This document shows positions 10,130 to 19,501 of a stretch of 64,000 bases of DNA, one piece after another. The stretch's first letter is position 1. The number at the start of each line of letters is the position of its first letter. This stretch comes from Chondrus crispus (taxonomy: Eukaryota; Rhodophyta; Florideophyceae; Gigartinales; Gigartinaceae). Location of the stretch: contig NW_005179105.1 in the NCBI RefSeq assembly GCF_000350225.1, positions 52,782-116,781 of the forward strand, given 5' to 3'. The notes beneath the pieces were generated by a model. That model did no database searches. It was not told the origin of the DNA and worked only from the letters and a program-made list of their open reading frames with translations. Made by a program: the position numbers and the translations under genes.

Positions 10130-11365
10130 TTACAATTCTCCAGGGTAAGTAGAGCCGCTACGGACGTAATCGAAAATCTTCCATAACAACAGGTCCTGTA
10201 GTCGGTACGAACCAATTCGGTGCAGCAGACGCAACGGAGCCATGGCCGAGCTTGCCAACAGTGGTTTGACCGTGGTTGTGAAGCACGAAACCCGCACACC
10301 ACTGACTATGAGGTCTCCATTCAAGGAATGGGGATTGAAAAGCCCTCTGCCTGTCACACTAGACACTTGTACCACGCGTTTCGGCAACCTATCTGCCCCG
10401 ATGAGAAAGTCACCGACGGCAATATCGGCGGCCTTGAGGAGCATCGGCATAGAATCCTGTCCTCGGCGATACACGTAATGTCCAGGTGACACACGCAAGT
10501 TTCCTGTTTTCTCACTGTCAGCATATTGAACGTGCACAAAACTCGCCACGGCATGCGGATCCGCGTGTGAGTGCATGAAGATTTCACTCGGCGTTTCTAG
10601 GTCGGTTGAAGCTACAGCATCATTCCGCGATATGCTTTCTATAGGTTGGCGACTCCCATCGGCCATAGTAACTAGCTCTCCGGCCGGGAAACACGCTCTC
10701 ATCGACTCTTGGGACTCCTTAAAATCGTCGCTTCTGATATTCACTTCACCATACTGCTCCAGCTTCCCCGTAACTTGGGTGATTTCCATTGGTGGATCAG
10801 CCTCTGTATATTCTTCGACAAAGTACTCTGTGTCATTGTACCGACCTGATATCCATCCGACAAGGGCGCGAGAATCGATTCTGACAAACTCGCTAGCCTC
10901 ATCCGTTTCGTTGCACATGTCCCTGCTATGTATGCCAACAAACCATCCGGGGCTCGGAACAAGTTGGGCAATACAGCTGATGAGTGAAAAGTCTGCTGAG
11001 ATCTTAAGAATGAGATCTTCAGACTCGTCGTTTACCACCATATCCCTGATTGAGCCATTGTAGCTTAAGATATTGTCTTTGTCGGGTTCGATCTCATTCC
11101 GAAGTTTCTCATCAGAATTGTTGTCGTCCTGGTCAACAAATTTTTGGATAGCGGGTGAGGCAGTTCTTTGCGGTGTCCACATGACGAACTTGTCGCTGTG
11201 AGAGGCGCAATGCATGCGTCCAAACCCGACGGGTTCCTCGGGGGGTTGGCCGGGATCATTCTGAAGAGTCCATTCGTAGGTAAACGAGACTGTGTAATTA
11301 ATGGTCCCCTTGCACTTAGCAGCGGCAGCTACGAAAAGGTGGTGTATGTAAAAGATGACAAGCAA
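10130..11365 (-). CDS. Secreted spondin_N + Hint (Hedgehog-type autoprocessing) protein
   Basis: Residues are counted from 11365. A hydrophobic leader (1-17, ending VAAAAKC) suggests secretion. Residues about 22-200 match spondin_N: YTVSFTYEW, CASHSDKFVMW, then VPSPGWFVGIHSRDMC, the family's most diagnostic segment. Residues about 225-365 form a Hint domain: nucleophile Cys225 in ACFPAGE, block-B SPGH with His296 (Ser293 where Hedgehog has Thr), and a final VSCF (Cys361) like the Hedgehog SCY. Hint domains cut themselves off through a thioester; here this would release the spondin part, perhaps attached to a nucleophile. There is no in-frame ATG between the upstream stop (about 11445) and the spondin domain: 11365 is a TTG, so a first exon or a lost start is likely. 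The sterol-binding part of Hedgehog is not evident. Confidence 0.85.
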   Translation of the reverse strand: MLVIFYIHHLFVAAAAKCKGTINYTVSFTYEWTLQNDPGQPPEEPVGFGRMHCASHSDKFVMWTPQRTASPAIQKFVDQDDNNSDEKLRNEIEPDKDNILSYNGSIRDMVVNDESEDLILKISADFSLISCIAQLVPSPGWFVGIHSRDMCNETDEASEFVRIDSRALVGWISGRYNDTEYFVEEYTEADPPMEITQVTGKLEQYGEVNIRSDDFKESQESMRACFPAGELVTMADGSRQPIESISRNDAVASTDLETPSEIFMHSHADPHAVASFVHVQYADSEKTGNLRVSPGHYVYRRGQDSMPMLLKAADIAVGDFLIGADRLPKRVVQVSSVTGRGLFNPHSLNGDLIVSGVRVSCFTTTVKPLLASSAMAPLRLLHRIGSYRLQDLLLWKIFDYVRSGSTYPGEL

Positions 11366-12299
11366 GGTGACGTATGAATGACGAAAGGCACGGGTCGAAA
11401 TAGCAGTGATCTCTCGACGCTGTGCAATTTGGTTCCCGAGTATTCAACTAAATCCCCGGGATATGCAGCAGCCGCGCTTTATGCAATTTCAGATCTGGTA
11501 TGTCGACATGTCGATTGCCATGCAGAACATGTGCAAATAAATGCAACAGGGAAGAGTGAACACGAGAGCCTTTCAGTTTTTGATGAGAGCAAGTGGGTGG
11601 TGACTTTCCCCGTCGTCAGTGCGATCGTTCGCGGGACCGGTGCTGATGAGCTCATTCTTGCAGCCGCACATTGCCTGGGAATTCTAGTTGTTCATGCTCC
11701 ACTGCACAAGATCGGTGAGGCTAGTTCAGTTTTAGTGCAGACCATTTGGCATCCAACAAGTTCGCGGTGCTTGGGGATCAGTTCCGCGACTTTTGCGTGT
11801 AAAGTGCGTCCTGTGTGTTTGTAAAAAGTCGTCCGCATGTGTACAGCATAACCGAAAATGCGCTTCTCGTTAGTCCATCGGTGTCAGCGTCGCATTTGAT
11901 GTGTCGAGGCCCTCGGCCTCTATGCGTGCCTTTCGCGCGCGCTCCTTGCGCTGCTCGGGGGATTCAGACGACTCGGAGGATTCGGGGATGTGAGGGAGCT
12001 GGGATGGGAGGTGGGTCTGCTCCTCCTTTGCGACGCAGATGGAGGGGCGCCGCACGACGGCGCGATGCGGGCGCCGGAGTCATCGTTTTTGATCTGCTCA
12101 TCGTTTGCGTACAGATGTTGGCGGAGAAAAGTTTGCCTGGAGACAAAAGTTGTAGTACAGCTCTGTGCCTTCGCTTTTTGTGTGGACAAAAGTATTGCGT
12201 TCACCGTAGATTGCTCCGACGCCGCTATGTGGAAGGCGAGATAGGAAAAAAAATCCTAGTCAATCAAAATTGATGGGCTTGCGCATCACGCAAATTTAG
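11366..12299. other. Upstream region of Hint gene; no clear gene
   Basis: Several short frames overlap on both strands. One minus-strand frame at 11870-12055 (low-complexity SSESSESPEQRKERARKAR, then a short tail) could be the end of a real protein or an exon, but nothing confirms it. If the Hint gene has a 5' exon it should lie here. Confidence 0.35.
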
Positions 12300-12344
12300 T
12301 ACCGCTGGAGGGTACTTGTAGTTGAGCCCGTGCCGCACACTTCT

Positions 12345-12910
12345 CCCGGCCCCCCGCCCGTGCCGACCTTCCACCTTCCACCTTCCCAACTAAAACATCA
12401 CACATTCTCACCCTTCCCTACGACGACTACTCCGGCTCCCCGCCCGTGCCGACCTTCCACCTTCCACCTTCCCAACTCAAACATCACACATTCTCACCCT
12501 TCCCTACGACGATTACTCCGGCTCCCCGCCCGCGCCGACCTTCCACCTTCCACCTTCCCAACTCAAACATCACACAGTGTGCACACTCCTCCCGGCTCCC
12601 CGCCCGTGCCGACCTTCCACCTTCCACCTTCCCAACTCAAACATCTCACAGTGTGCACACTCCTGCCAGCTCCCCGCCCGTGCCGACCTTCCACCTTCCC
12701 TACTAAAACATCACACATTCTCAGCCTTCCCCACGACGACTCCTCCCGGCTCCCCGCCCGTGCCGACCTTCCACCTTCCCACCTTCCCAACTCAAACATC
12801 CTACATGGAATTGAGAGCACACTCCTCCCGGCTCCCCGCCCGTGCCGACCTTTCACCTTCCACCTTCCCAACTCAAATATCACACATTCTAATCCTTCCC
12901 TACGACGACT
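12345..12910. repeat. 74-86-bp minisatellite, seven copies
   Basis: The core GCCGACCTTCCACCTT (or a close variant) recurs at 12362, 12448, 12534, 12608, 12682, 12762 and 12844, so units are 74-86 bp. Units consist of a GC-rich half (CTCCCCGCCCGTGCCGACC) and an AT-richer half (CAACTCAAACATCACACATTC). All three plus-strand frames stay open through it, which extends the downstream frame with proline-rich peptide, but no ATG precedes 13005 in frame. The array lies just inside the left candidate terminus, where many transposons carry transposase-binding repeats. Confidence 0.92.
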
Positions 12911-13004
12911 GATCCTGACCCAAACGCATCACTCCCACCCCAGTTGCGACTCCATTACCAACCCCTCATCTCCCCCGTTTATTGGAAACTTGGAAACACC
13001 TGCC

Positions 13005-15011
13005 ATGCCTGCGCCTTCTGCAGTACCTTTCGTAGTTGACCTCACAACTGGACAGCCGTCCTCACCAGCACCCCAGTCACCGCAGTCGCCAACGGACCAC
13101 ACACTACCACGCACCCCACTTCCTGACGCCGAACACTCACAACCCACCGGCGGCGTTGTAACACCACGGTGCACAGCACCGCTTGTTGACTTTTGTCTCC
13201 ATGGGGGCCTCGTTGTGTCCAGAGGTAATACGGTACAGGATAAAAATCCTGTGCTTCCTACATTTGATTCGACATGGGCAGGCCTGCCTTGTGTACAGTC
13301 ACGGGCAGACCGTGCATTGTGCACGAATGTGAGGGATGGCCCCGAGCCCATGAGGTTGGATATTGGAAGGATGAGGGGCCGGCACAACTGGCATTCGGTT
13401 CCCGTTCAGGATTTGAGTTTTCGGAAGTATGTGCTGCAGCACACAGTGCACCAGAAAGGAGATGTGAAGCGGTTCCGTCAGCTCGCGATGCAGGATAATG
13501 CATCGGCCATGGAAGGGTGGAGTCAGTTTGCTGCCAATAGCAACTATTGGGAGGTGCCCAGTACATTGACGTGCGGCCGCACTTTCGCCAGAGATGTACT
13601 CGATTGTTATTATCTTGACGAAATGGACTACGTGTTGCAGTCCCGTCATACCCTACGTCGCCACAAGTTCCCTCTTTTCGCTGATCCATTGATGGGGCGT
13701 TGGTGGAATGCTTTCAAGCACAGAGCAAACTTCTCATACGAGCGCTATACGAGGAATCGCTATGGACTGCTTATACCTTTCGACTGTTACGAGACCATGT
13801 ACTTTGACGATGCTTCGTATAAAGAGGTGTTTCCCCAATGCCCACAGTGGCTGCAAGCTCTGAAGTTCCCTGAGGGAGTTCCGCTACCACTGCCGCCGGT
13901 CATCTACTACTACCATGAAGAAATGGTCGTAAGGGAGGGAGGCGTGATGTCAGAAAGATGTCGCAGGCTTTGGCAAATGTTTCGCGTGGAGATATGCACC
14001 ATGTTTTGTGCGTTTTGGTTCAACGAGGCAACAAGGGGCGGCCGCCTATTCTTGGTGGACAAGGGTACCATTACAGTGCTGAAGGACGTATGCAAGGATG
14101 TGAAGTGGGTGAATGGGAGCCAGATGCTCTTTCCTCTCATGGAGTTTGTGCATAAGCTGCCACGAAATCTGGAATGCTATATGGTGAGCACAAATCCGCA
14201 TCTATCTAACTGCGTGTACTTCCACGCGTTGCATGGAACGGGAGAGGCGGATATGAGGAAGGCAGGAGGAGAAGTGCGATACCTTTCTTTCAAATCGAGA
14301 AGGATTCGGTTGGCTGCGCGTCAGCAGCGGCGCATGGAGGAGAGGCGGTCCTCGCCTATGACCCTAAGTCTTCATCCACAGGATTTGTCGTTAGTGGAAG
14401 GCCTTCCCGCGCTCGTCATTGCCAAGCAGTGGGACCTCCACGGTAGTCTGACTGTTAGAGGGCTGGTATCATTGCTGTATGATACAGCAAGCAAAACGAC
14501 CAGAACTGTTGATCAGATCTCTCAAGAAGTGGGCAGGCTGCAGCAGGAGAATGAATCGCTGCGCAGCTTCATTAATGGAACGGCAACTGGGCATCCGTCG
14601 GCTGTCCGCGCCAAACATTTACACCATAGGCCGAGTATAACCCCGTTCCATGGCCCGTTCAATGTACCTCATGTAAACCCACCCCAGAGGACGGACAGCG
14701 GATATGATGGATACAATGATGACAGGAGAGGAGAACAAAGGGGCGGCCGCCATCATTATGTTCGAGATGAAGGGGACTGGCGAGATCGGAACGAGTGGGT
14801 TGGTAGGGGACGGGATAGTCGTGAACGATATCAACGTCAAGGCATTGGCTATGGCACAGGGCAGAGAATAGAAGCAAACGATGAACTTCTATACGGATAC
14901 GGTTACCATGATGTTTCTCCGTTTCGTGGTCGAGCTCGGCAGAGGGAATGGACTGCTCCGGAACCAGAGAGGACCAGATTCAGGCGCTCGAGTATGGACA
15001 ATGACTACTAG
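13005..15011 (+). CDS. Unrecognised 668-residue protein, gene 1 of the three-gene block
   Basis: I chose the ATG at 13005 (context CACCTGCCATGCC), the first in frame; the open frame upstream is repeat without ATG. The N-terminal 90 residues are Pro/Ser/Thr-rich. A globular middle (about 110-470) is rich in aromatic residues and Cys, with segments such as FPLFADPLMGRWWNAFKHR and IPFDCYETMYFDD. Next comes a short coiled coil (VDQISQEVGRLQQENESL) and an Arg/Gly-rich, basic C-terminus (RGEQRGGRHHYVRDEG), as in nucleic-acid-binding tails. Three NotI octamers lie in it (13573, 14038, 14743). It converges on gene 2 with 48 bases between the stops. I do not recognise a family; a role in replication or packaging of the candidate element is speculation. 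Confidence 0.75.
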   Translation: MPAPSAVPFVVDLTTGQPSSPAPQSPQSPTDHTLPRTPLPDAEHSQPTGGVVTPRCTAPLVDFCLHGGLVVSRGNTVQDKNPVLPTFDSTWAGLPCVQSRADRALCTNVRDGPEPMRLDIGRMRGRHNWHSVPVQDLSFRKYVLQHTVHQKGDVKRFRQLAMQDNASAMEGWSQFAANSNYWEVPSTLTCGRTFARDVLDCYYLDEMDYVLQSRHTLRRHKFPLFADPLMGRWWNAFKHRANFSYERYTRNRYGLLIPFDCYETMYFDDASYKEVFPQCPQWLQALKFPEGVPLPLPPVIYYYHEEMVVREGGVMSERCRRLWQMFRVEICTMFCAFWFNEATRGGRLFLVDKGTITVLKDVCKDVKWVNGSQMLFPLMEFVHKLPRNLECYMVSTNPHLSNCVYFHALHGTGEADMRKAGGEVRYLSFKSRRIRLAARQQRRMEERRSSPMTLSLHPQDLSLVEGLPALVIAKQWDLHGSLTVRGLVSLLYDTASKTTRTVDQISQEVGRLQQENESLRSFINGTATGHPSAVRAKHLHHRPSITPFHGPFNVPHVNPPQRTDSGYDGYNDDRRGEQRGGRHHYVRDEGDWRDRNEWVGRGRDSRERYQRQGIGYGTGQRIEANDELLYGYGYHDVSPFRGRARQREWTAPEPERTRFRRSSMDNDY

Positions 15012-15059
15012 TAAACACTTTGGCCAAAGTGAAGTAAAGATTCATTGACTGTACCTATG

Positions 15060-17645
15060 CTAAATGGCGAACACACCGCCATCCACTGAAGGCTGTATCT
15101 CTCGCGCTGATGTGTCCCTGGTACGCTGCCCTTCGACATCGTTCACACCTGCTTCAGTACCATCATTGCGAGGACTCGCCCCAACGTTTAGCTTGCAGTA
15201 CAAATTATCCTTCATGCGGAGAACTGTCCCCGAAAGGGATCTGATCTGTGATGAACGACCTGGTATGAGCTCGGATAGTCTCAAATTTCCACATTTGATA
15301 CTTGTGGTGTCCATGTTGTTGATATCACGGACGCGACCGTTTTCACAGTTCTTCACCAAAAACTGAGACGTCAAGTCTTTGAAGACTAAGGCGATTCCGA
15401 GAATACAGCGGAGTGCATCTTTGTGACCAAGGAGGAATGAGAGTGGACTTCTTTCCGAATCGGAACTTTGCGCAAACTCCGTGCAAAACTTGGCGGCTGC
15501 CTCCACAACGTTGATAGCTTTGTTGATAACTCTCTTTTTCGTTCTGTTTCTCTTTCTTTTAGACGAACCTAAGGCCTCAGTCACTTGTACCTCGTGAGAA
15601 ACAACAAGAATCATGTCCTGTCGCTTCCCGTACAGCTCACTCAGAAGGTTGGAATTGTATTCATTAAGGTTGATATCGCCGGAAGACTTCGTCTTTGTGT
15701 TTTTGATGTCTTGAAGGCGGCCGCCCCTTGACTTGGAAGCATCAACTTCTGGGAACCCCCAACGAACCGTAAGCTTTGATTGATCAACTGACACACCAGA
15801 TCCCGACCATGGCACCATCAGGAAACCTAATTGTTCGAGGAATGCTGACTTGCACTTCTTCCTGGACTGGTTCAAGTACTTGCCCATAAGCTTGTATATC
15901 TTCCAAGCTCCGTGCCTGGCAACGTCCCGCGTCGTCGGAACCTCCTTTACCACAACTTTCTCTGGCGCTTGCATGTTCCCGGGCCCGGGCGTGTATTCAC
16001 CATCCTCTTCTTCCCCAGAATCACTTTCACTTTCGACATCCTTCAGTCTACGTTTCGAGGCTTCAGACTTACTGTAATCCTGCACCAACCTGGCGTGCTC
16101 GATGTCGGTTTCAAGGATGAATCCTTTCTTCAGCCAGTCTGGTTGGCGCAAACTCACAGCTTTCCCGGTGCAACTGAAATCGACGGGAGTGTCCGTTTTA
16201 CAAGTGCGGCCCTCAGGATTTTCAGCAGTTTCACGAACGGCGTCGGCTGCGATAACATTCTGATCTGCTCTGGCCTCCCCTTCCTCGCCGTCATCCGCAA
16301 ACATTCCAAAGCTGTTCAGCTGCACATTGTATATGAAGTTGAGGACAACATTCTTCTTGAAGCGACTGTGGCGTCCGCCAATACCCTCTCTGAACTGCTT
16401 TCTTGTCTCCCTTGGATTTTTCCCGCACAGCAAAACCTGTACTGCAGTTGAAAAACGAAACAAGACACGTTCCTTGGCCAAGGTGTTATCACGAGCTGTC
16501 CGAAGAACTTCGAAGGGTACGATGCTGCATAGAATTCGATGACAAGCATCTCGGTTGACAACAAGGCCATCACAAGGAGTGAGTTTGTCCAGAAGCTTGT
16601 TAAATCGGCTGAGGGGGGTGTCTGTGGATTTGTTAGACGTGTTTGTTCTGGACACAATGGCATGAATATCTGCTAGCTGGGTGCCCACCTCATCAAATCT
16701 TTTGTCTGTCTTATCCATTCTTTCAACAAGACTGCTTGTCAGCGTATTGAGCCTTGCATTGAGCACGCCCTCGAGTTTTCGGAACATGGACTGTAAAATG
16801 GAATTTGTAGTTGTCACCGCTCCCAATGCATGAGGTTGTTCCGTGCTTTCTATATCGATATCCAGGTCGTCTCCAGGCTGATGTCGGCTGACGCTTGTCC
16901 CAGGAACTTCCGTAATTCCCCCGTCATCGCTATCCGAACAGTATTCCGCCCGGAGATGTTTCTTAAGCTCTCTTACGCCGCGCTCAGCCATAGCTGTGGA
17001 ACCCTCTTCCTCAAACAAACTTTCGGGGTCTGATTCCAAGATGCGTGCGCGTCGTTCCATCAGTCTGAATCTATCCTTTTCTTCGCGGTCACGTCTCTCC
17101 ATTTCTGCTTCTCTCTCAGCGTCTTCAGCTGCCAGATCCTCATCTTCTTCATCGTCTGAATCCATGATCATTTCTGGCACTTTGCGAACAGGCTGCTCTT
17201 GCAACGCTGTTTTTGTTCTGGGTGAACGTCGGGGTGATGGTTCTAATGTATCCTCTTGCCCCGGACGGAGAATCAGGTTTTTGACTGGTGTGATTTCTGG
17301 GGTAATTGGGTGCACTCGCGCTTGTCTAGGTACCATTTCCTCATTCTGCAAATGAAGCACCCGCCTTGACGATCTCACAGTCGTGACTGGGCGCTCATCG
17401 CCCTGCGTTGCGTTGGATTCCGTAGCGGCCGCTCCCCGAGACTTCCGGGCTAACGCCCGGTTACGGGGGGATCTTCTACGGCTGTTTCGAGGGGTCAACT
17501 GCGAGAGAATAGCCCTTGTTTTGGGCGGAGAAACGTTTGGCCGGCGACGAACCTCCGAACTGTTGCGACGCATCTTCTTAGAGCCTGGTGAAGCATTGGC
17601 TGCTTCGGGTATAGCACGTTTCTTGGCGGCCCGTGTATTCGACAT
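15060..17645 (-). CDS. Unrecognised 861-residue protein, gene 2 of the three-gene block
   Basis: The ATG at 17645 opens a basic, Ser/Arg-rich N-terminus (RRSPRNRALARKSRG) that looks like a nuclear-localisation and DNA-binding tail. It is followed by a charged coiled coil around residues 170-210 (EREAEMERRDREEKDRFRLM), a second coil near 310-330 (VERMDKTDKRFDEVGTQLAD), an acidic linker (ESDSGEEEDGEY), and a C-terminal globular part with a very basic patch (SSKRKRNRTKKRV). NotI octamers are at 15717 and 17425. The gene diverges from gene 3 across 200 bases and converges on gene 1. No catalytic motif was recognised. The composition suggests a chromatin- or DNA-associated structural protein; that is inference from composition only. 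Confidence 0.75.
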   Translation of the reverse strand: MSNTRAAKKRAIPEAANASPGSKKMRRNSSEVRRRPNVSPPKTRAILSQLTPRNSRRRSPRNRALARKSRGAAATESNATQGDERPVTTVRSSRRVLHLQNEEMVPRQARVHPITPEITPVKNLILRPGQEDTLEPSPRRSPRTKTALQEQPVRKVPEMIMDSDDEEDEDLAAEDAEREAEMERRDREEKDRFRLMERRARILESDPESLFEEEGSTAMAERGVRELKKHLRAEYCSDSDDGGITEVPGTSVSRHQPGDDLDIDIESTEQPHALGAVTTTNSILQSMFRKLEGVLNARLNTLTSSLVERMDKTDKRFDEVGTQLADIHAIVSRTNTSNKSTDTPLSRFNKLLDKLTPCDGLVVNRDACHRILCSIVPFEVLRTARDNTLAKERVLFRFSTAVQVLLCGKNPRETRKQFREGIGGRHSRFKKNVVLNFIYNVQLNSFGMFADDGEEGEARADQNVIAADAVRETAENPEGRTCKTDTPVDFSCTGKAVSLRQPDWLKKGFILETDIEHARLVQDYSKSEASKRRLKDVESESDSGEEEDGEYTPGPGNMQAPEKVVVKEVPTTRDVARHGAWKIYKLMGKYLNQSRKKCKSAFLEQLGFLMVPWSGSGVSVDQSKLTVRWGFPEVDASKSRGGRLQDIKNTKTKSSGDINLNEYNSNLLSELYGKRQDMILVVSHEVQVTEALGSSKRKRNRTKKRVINKAINVVEAAAKFCTEFAQSSDSERSPLSFLLGHKDALRCILGIALVFKDLTSQFLVKNCENGRVRDINNMDTTSIKCGNLRLSELIPGRSSQIRSLSGTVLRMKDNLYCKLNVGASPRNDGTEAGVNDVEGQRTRDTSAREIQPSVDGGVFAI

Positions 17646-17845
17646 TGGGAAAAAGGGGCGGTGTTCCTCAATTTCTGGATACCAAGAACCTGCAGCTATA
17701 ACAGCATGTGAAAAAGTTGGCCGGCCGGCCTAAAGGCCACCCATTACAGTATTGGTGAATATCAATGTGAAAACGCCCACAAACGTACTGTGAGTGGCCA
17801 CGACTCTTCCATTTTGTTAGAAAATTCCTGTTCGGGGGTCCTTGA
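17646..17845. promoter_or_regulatory. Divergent promoter region between genes 2 and 3
   Basis: Only 200 bp separate the two start codons. The interval contains a perfect 12-bp GC palindrome, GGCCGGCCGGCC, at 17719-17730, followed by TAAAGGCCA. Both genes probably share control elements here. The palindrome resembles the GTCCGGCCGGAC palindrome in the 219-bp satellite, but no factor can be named. Confidence 0.5.
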
Positions 17846-19501
17846 ATGAGTCGTTGGACAATAAAAATCTCCCCGGAGAATGCTTGGATTGCGGATATCT
17901 GGGGTATGCCCAGACCGAATCCGCGCTCGCCACACGACAAGGCTATTTCCCGTCCGAATCATCTCAGAGATCGCCTATCGCGTATCTTCGACAAGATAAG
18001 TGGCGTCCGCCTTGACAGAGGAATGCAACGCCTTCGGGCATGCCGAGAAAGAGAAGCGCTGCCTCTACCGAATGATTTCGTCGAGGTTCTATGGATGTTG
18101 GAAGACGATGACGACGAAGCAACGTGGTGCAGCGCGCAAGTAACGGATATTGAGGATGCTCCCGCCACGGCCGCGAACGATAAGGTTCAGGTGTTGGCGA
18201 CAGCTACTTTGGAATACGAGGAGAAGGCTGCATACGGTGATCATATTCATCAAGTGGAATTCGTTGTTGGCCGTTTATTGAGACGCGCAGAGCGGGATGG
18301 AGACGAGAATAACAATCCGGTACTGACATGGCGGACGCCAGTTATTTCACAGGCTCATGACGGGATGGATGAAGCGGATAGAGACTGGACTGGAGATGAT
18401 ATTGCAAAAAACAGTAAGAGGCGGAGATTTGTTGACCAGTACCGGATGAAAGAACTCGCGGATATCGTTGATCGACTGAGGAAAAGCCATGCACAAGTAC
18501 TTGGCCAAGTAGACATGCTAAATCGGAAGGTCGAGCTAAACAGTTGTCGGATATCGGAGGGGCTGTCGTCGACAAGGGATGAGTCCGTGCTGAAGATAGT
18601 GAACTTTCTGCGCCACCGCCTGGAAGTCGCAGTGCAGAAGTCGCTGCGTAAGCCGTCAAGTCATATTGAACAAACGTCGGCCGACAAAATGAATATAGGG
18701 ACCTTAGGGGGTATGACGCAGAGCTTCATTCGGGTCGTTGCGGATTGCGAGCTGGCAGATTTTGAGTTGATAGCGAGGAATCTATACGGCTGCATGGTCG
18801 AGGACTCGACATTGCGTCTGGTGTTCTATCCTGAGTATGCAGAGACACAGGGCCCGGCCGGGACATCGCAGACATTCTACATACTGTTCAATCGCATGGC
18901 AGGGCTTTGTTCATTTCTGGGATTATACCATAAGGCGGACCGTCTCGCGATGTTGAAGAAGAAGGGCAGTGCGGGGGTCGGAATGTTGAGGTTGATGGGT
19001 ACGTATGTATATTCGAGCGATGTCGGGGCCCCCGCTGCAGTTTTTGTAGGGCACAGTTGCGGAAACACCTTCGAAAGGGATGTTGCTAACCCCGGGAGCG
19101 GAGAGCTTGTGTTGTTCAGGAACAACCGCATATGGGACTCGGAAAGCAAGACCTTCGATGCAGGCCTGCGTTGTACTAGGCGGAGGCCGTCCATAGTGGA
19201 AGACCCAAATGTGTCAAGCGCAGTTCCTCTGCCCAGTCGGGCTTTTCATTTGGTGTGGCGGAGAGGGCAAGAGGTTTCCGGGCACTGGTCTAAGAGGGAC
19301 AGGAAAAGGCATGTTCGTGTTCCAGGGCAGCTGGCAGTCGTGATGCCATATGTGATGTTTGTGGGGGACTCGCATTGCGCGGACGCGCGTCGAGAGCTGA
19401 ACGAAGATGCGATGAACGAAATTGTCAGTCCGGTGCACCCGGGAACTGTTGGTCAACAGGATGTGCCGGGTTCACCCAACACCGCTGGCGGTAATGTATA
19501 G
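17846..19501 (+). CDS. Unrecognised 551-residue protein, gene 3 of the three-gene block
   Basis: It starts at the ATG at 17846 and ends in TAG at 19501. The N-terminal third is charged (FDKISGVRLDRGMQRLRACR, then an acidic MLEDDDDEATW). A central coiled coil runs through RLRKSHAQVLGQVDMLNRKV. The C-terminal half is globular, with TFYILFNRMAGLCSFLGLYH, VFVGHSCGNTFERD and a basic WRRGQEVSGHWSKRDRKRH. It has no NotI site, unlike genes 1 and 2. I recognise no family. All three genes of the block share the plan of one short coiled coil flanked by charged, low-complexity and globular parts, which would suit subunits of one complex; this is conjecture. Confidence 0.72.
   Translation: MSRWTIKISPENAWIADIWGMPRPNPRSPHDKAISRPNHLRDRLSRIFDKISGVRLDRGMQRLRACREREALPLPNDFVEVLWMLEDDDDEATWCSAQVTDIEDAPATAANDKVQVLATATLEYEEKAAYGDHIHQVEFVVGRLLRRAERDGDENNNPVLTWRTPVISQAHDGMDEADRDWTGDDIAKNSKRRRFVDQYRMKELADIVDRLRKSHAQVLGQVDMLNRKVELNSCRISEGLSSTRDESVLKIVNFLRHRLEVAVQKSLRKPSSHIEQTSADKMNIGTLGGMTQSFIRVVADCELADFELIARNLYGCMVEDSTLRLVFYPEYAETQGPAGTSQTFYILFNRMAGLCSFLGLYHKADRLAMLKKKGSAGVGMLRLMGTYVYSSDVGAPAAVFVGHSCGNTFERDVANPGSGELVLFRNNRIWDSESKTFDAGLRCTRRRPSIVEDPNVSSAVPLPSRAFHLVWRRGQEVSGHWSKRDRKRHVRVPGQLAVVMPYVMFVGDSHCADARRELNEDAMNEIVSPVHPGTVGQQDVPGSPNTAGGNV

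Noticed and set aside
11378..11824. 148-codon plus-strand ORF next to the Hint gene
   Set aside because: No recognisable motif; it overlaps the likely 5' region of the Hint gene and may be chance.
12330..13004. Open plus-strand frame continuing gene 1 upstream with a proline-rich domain
   Set aside because: It lies in the 74-86-bp repeat array, opens with GTG, and has no ATG before 13005; all three frames are open there.
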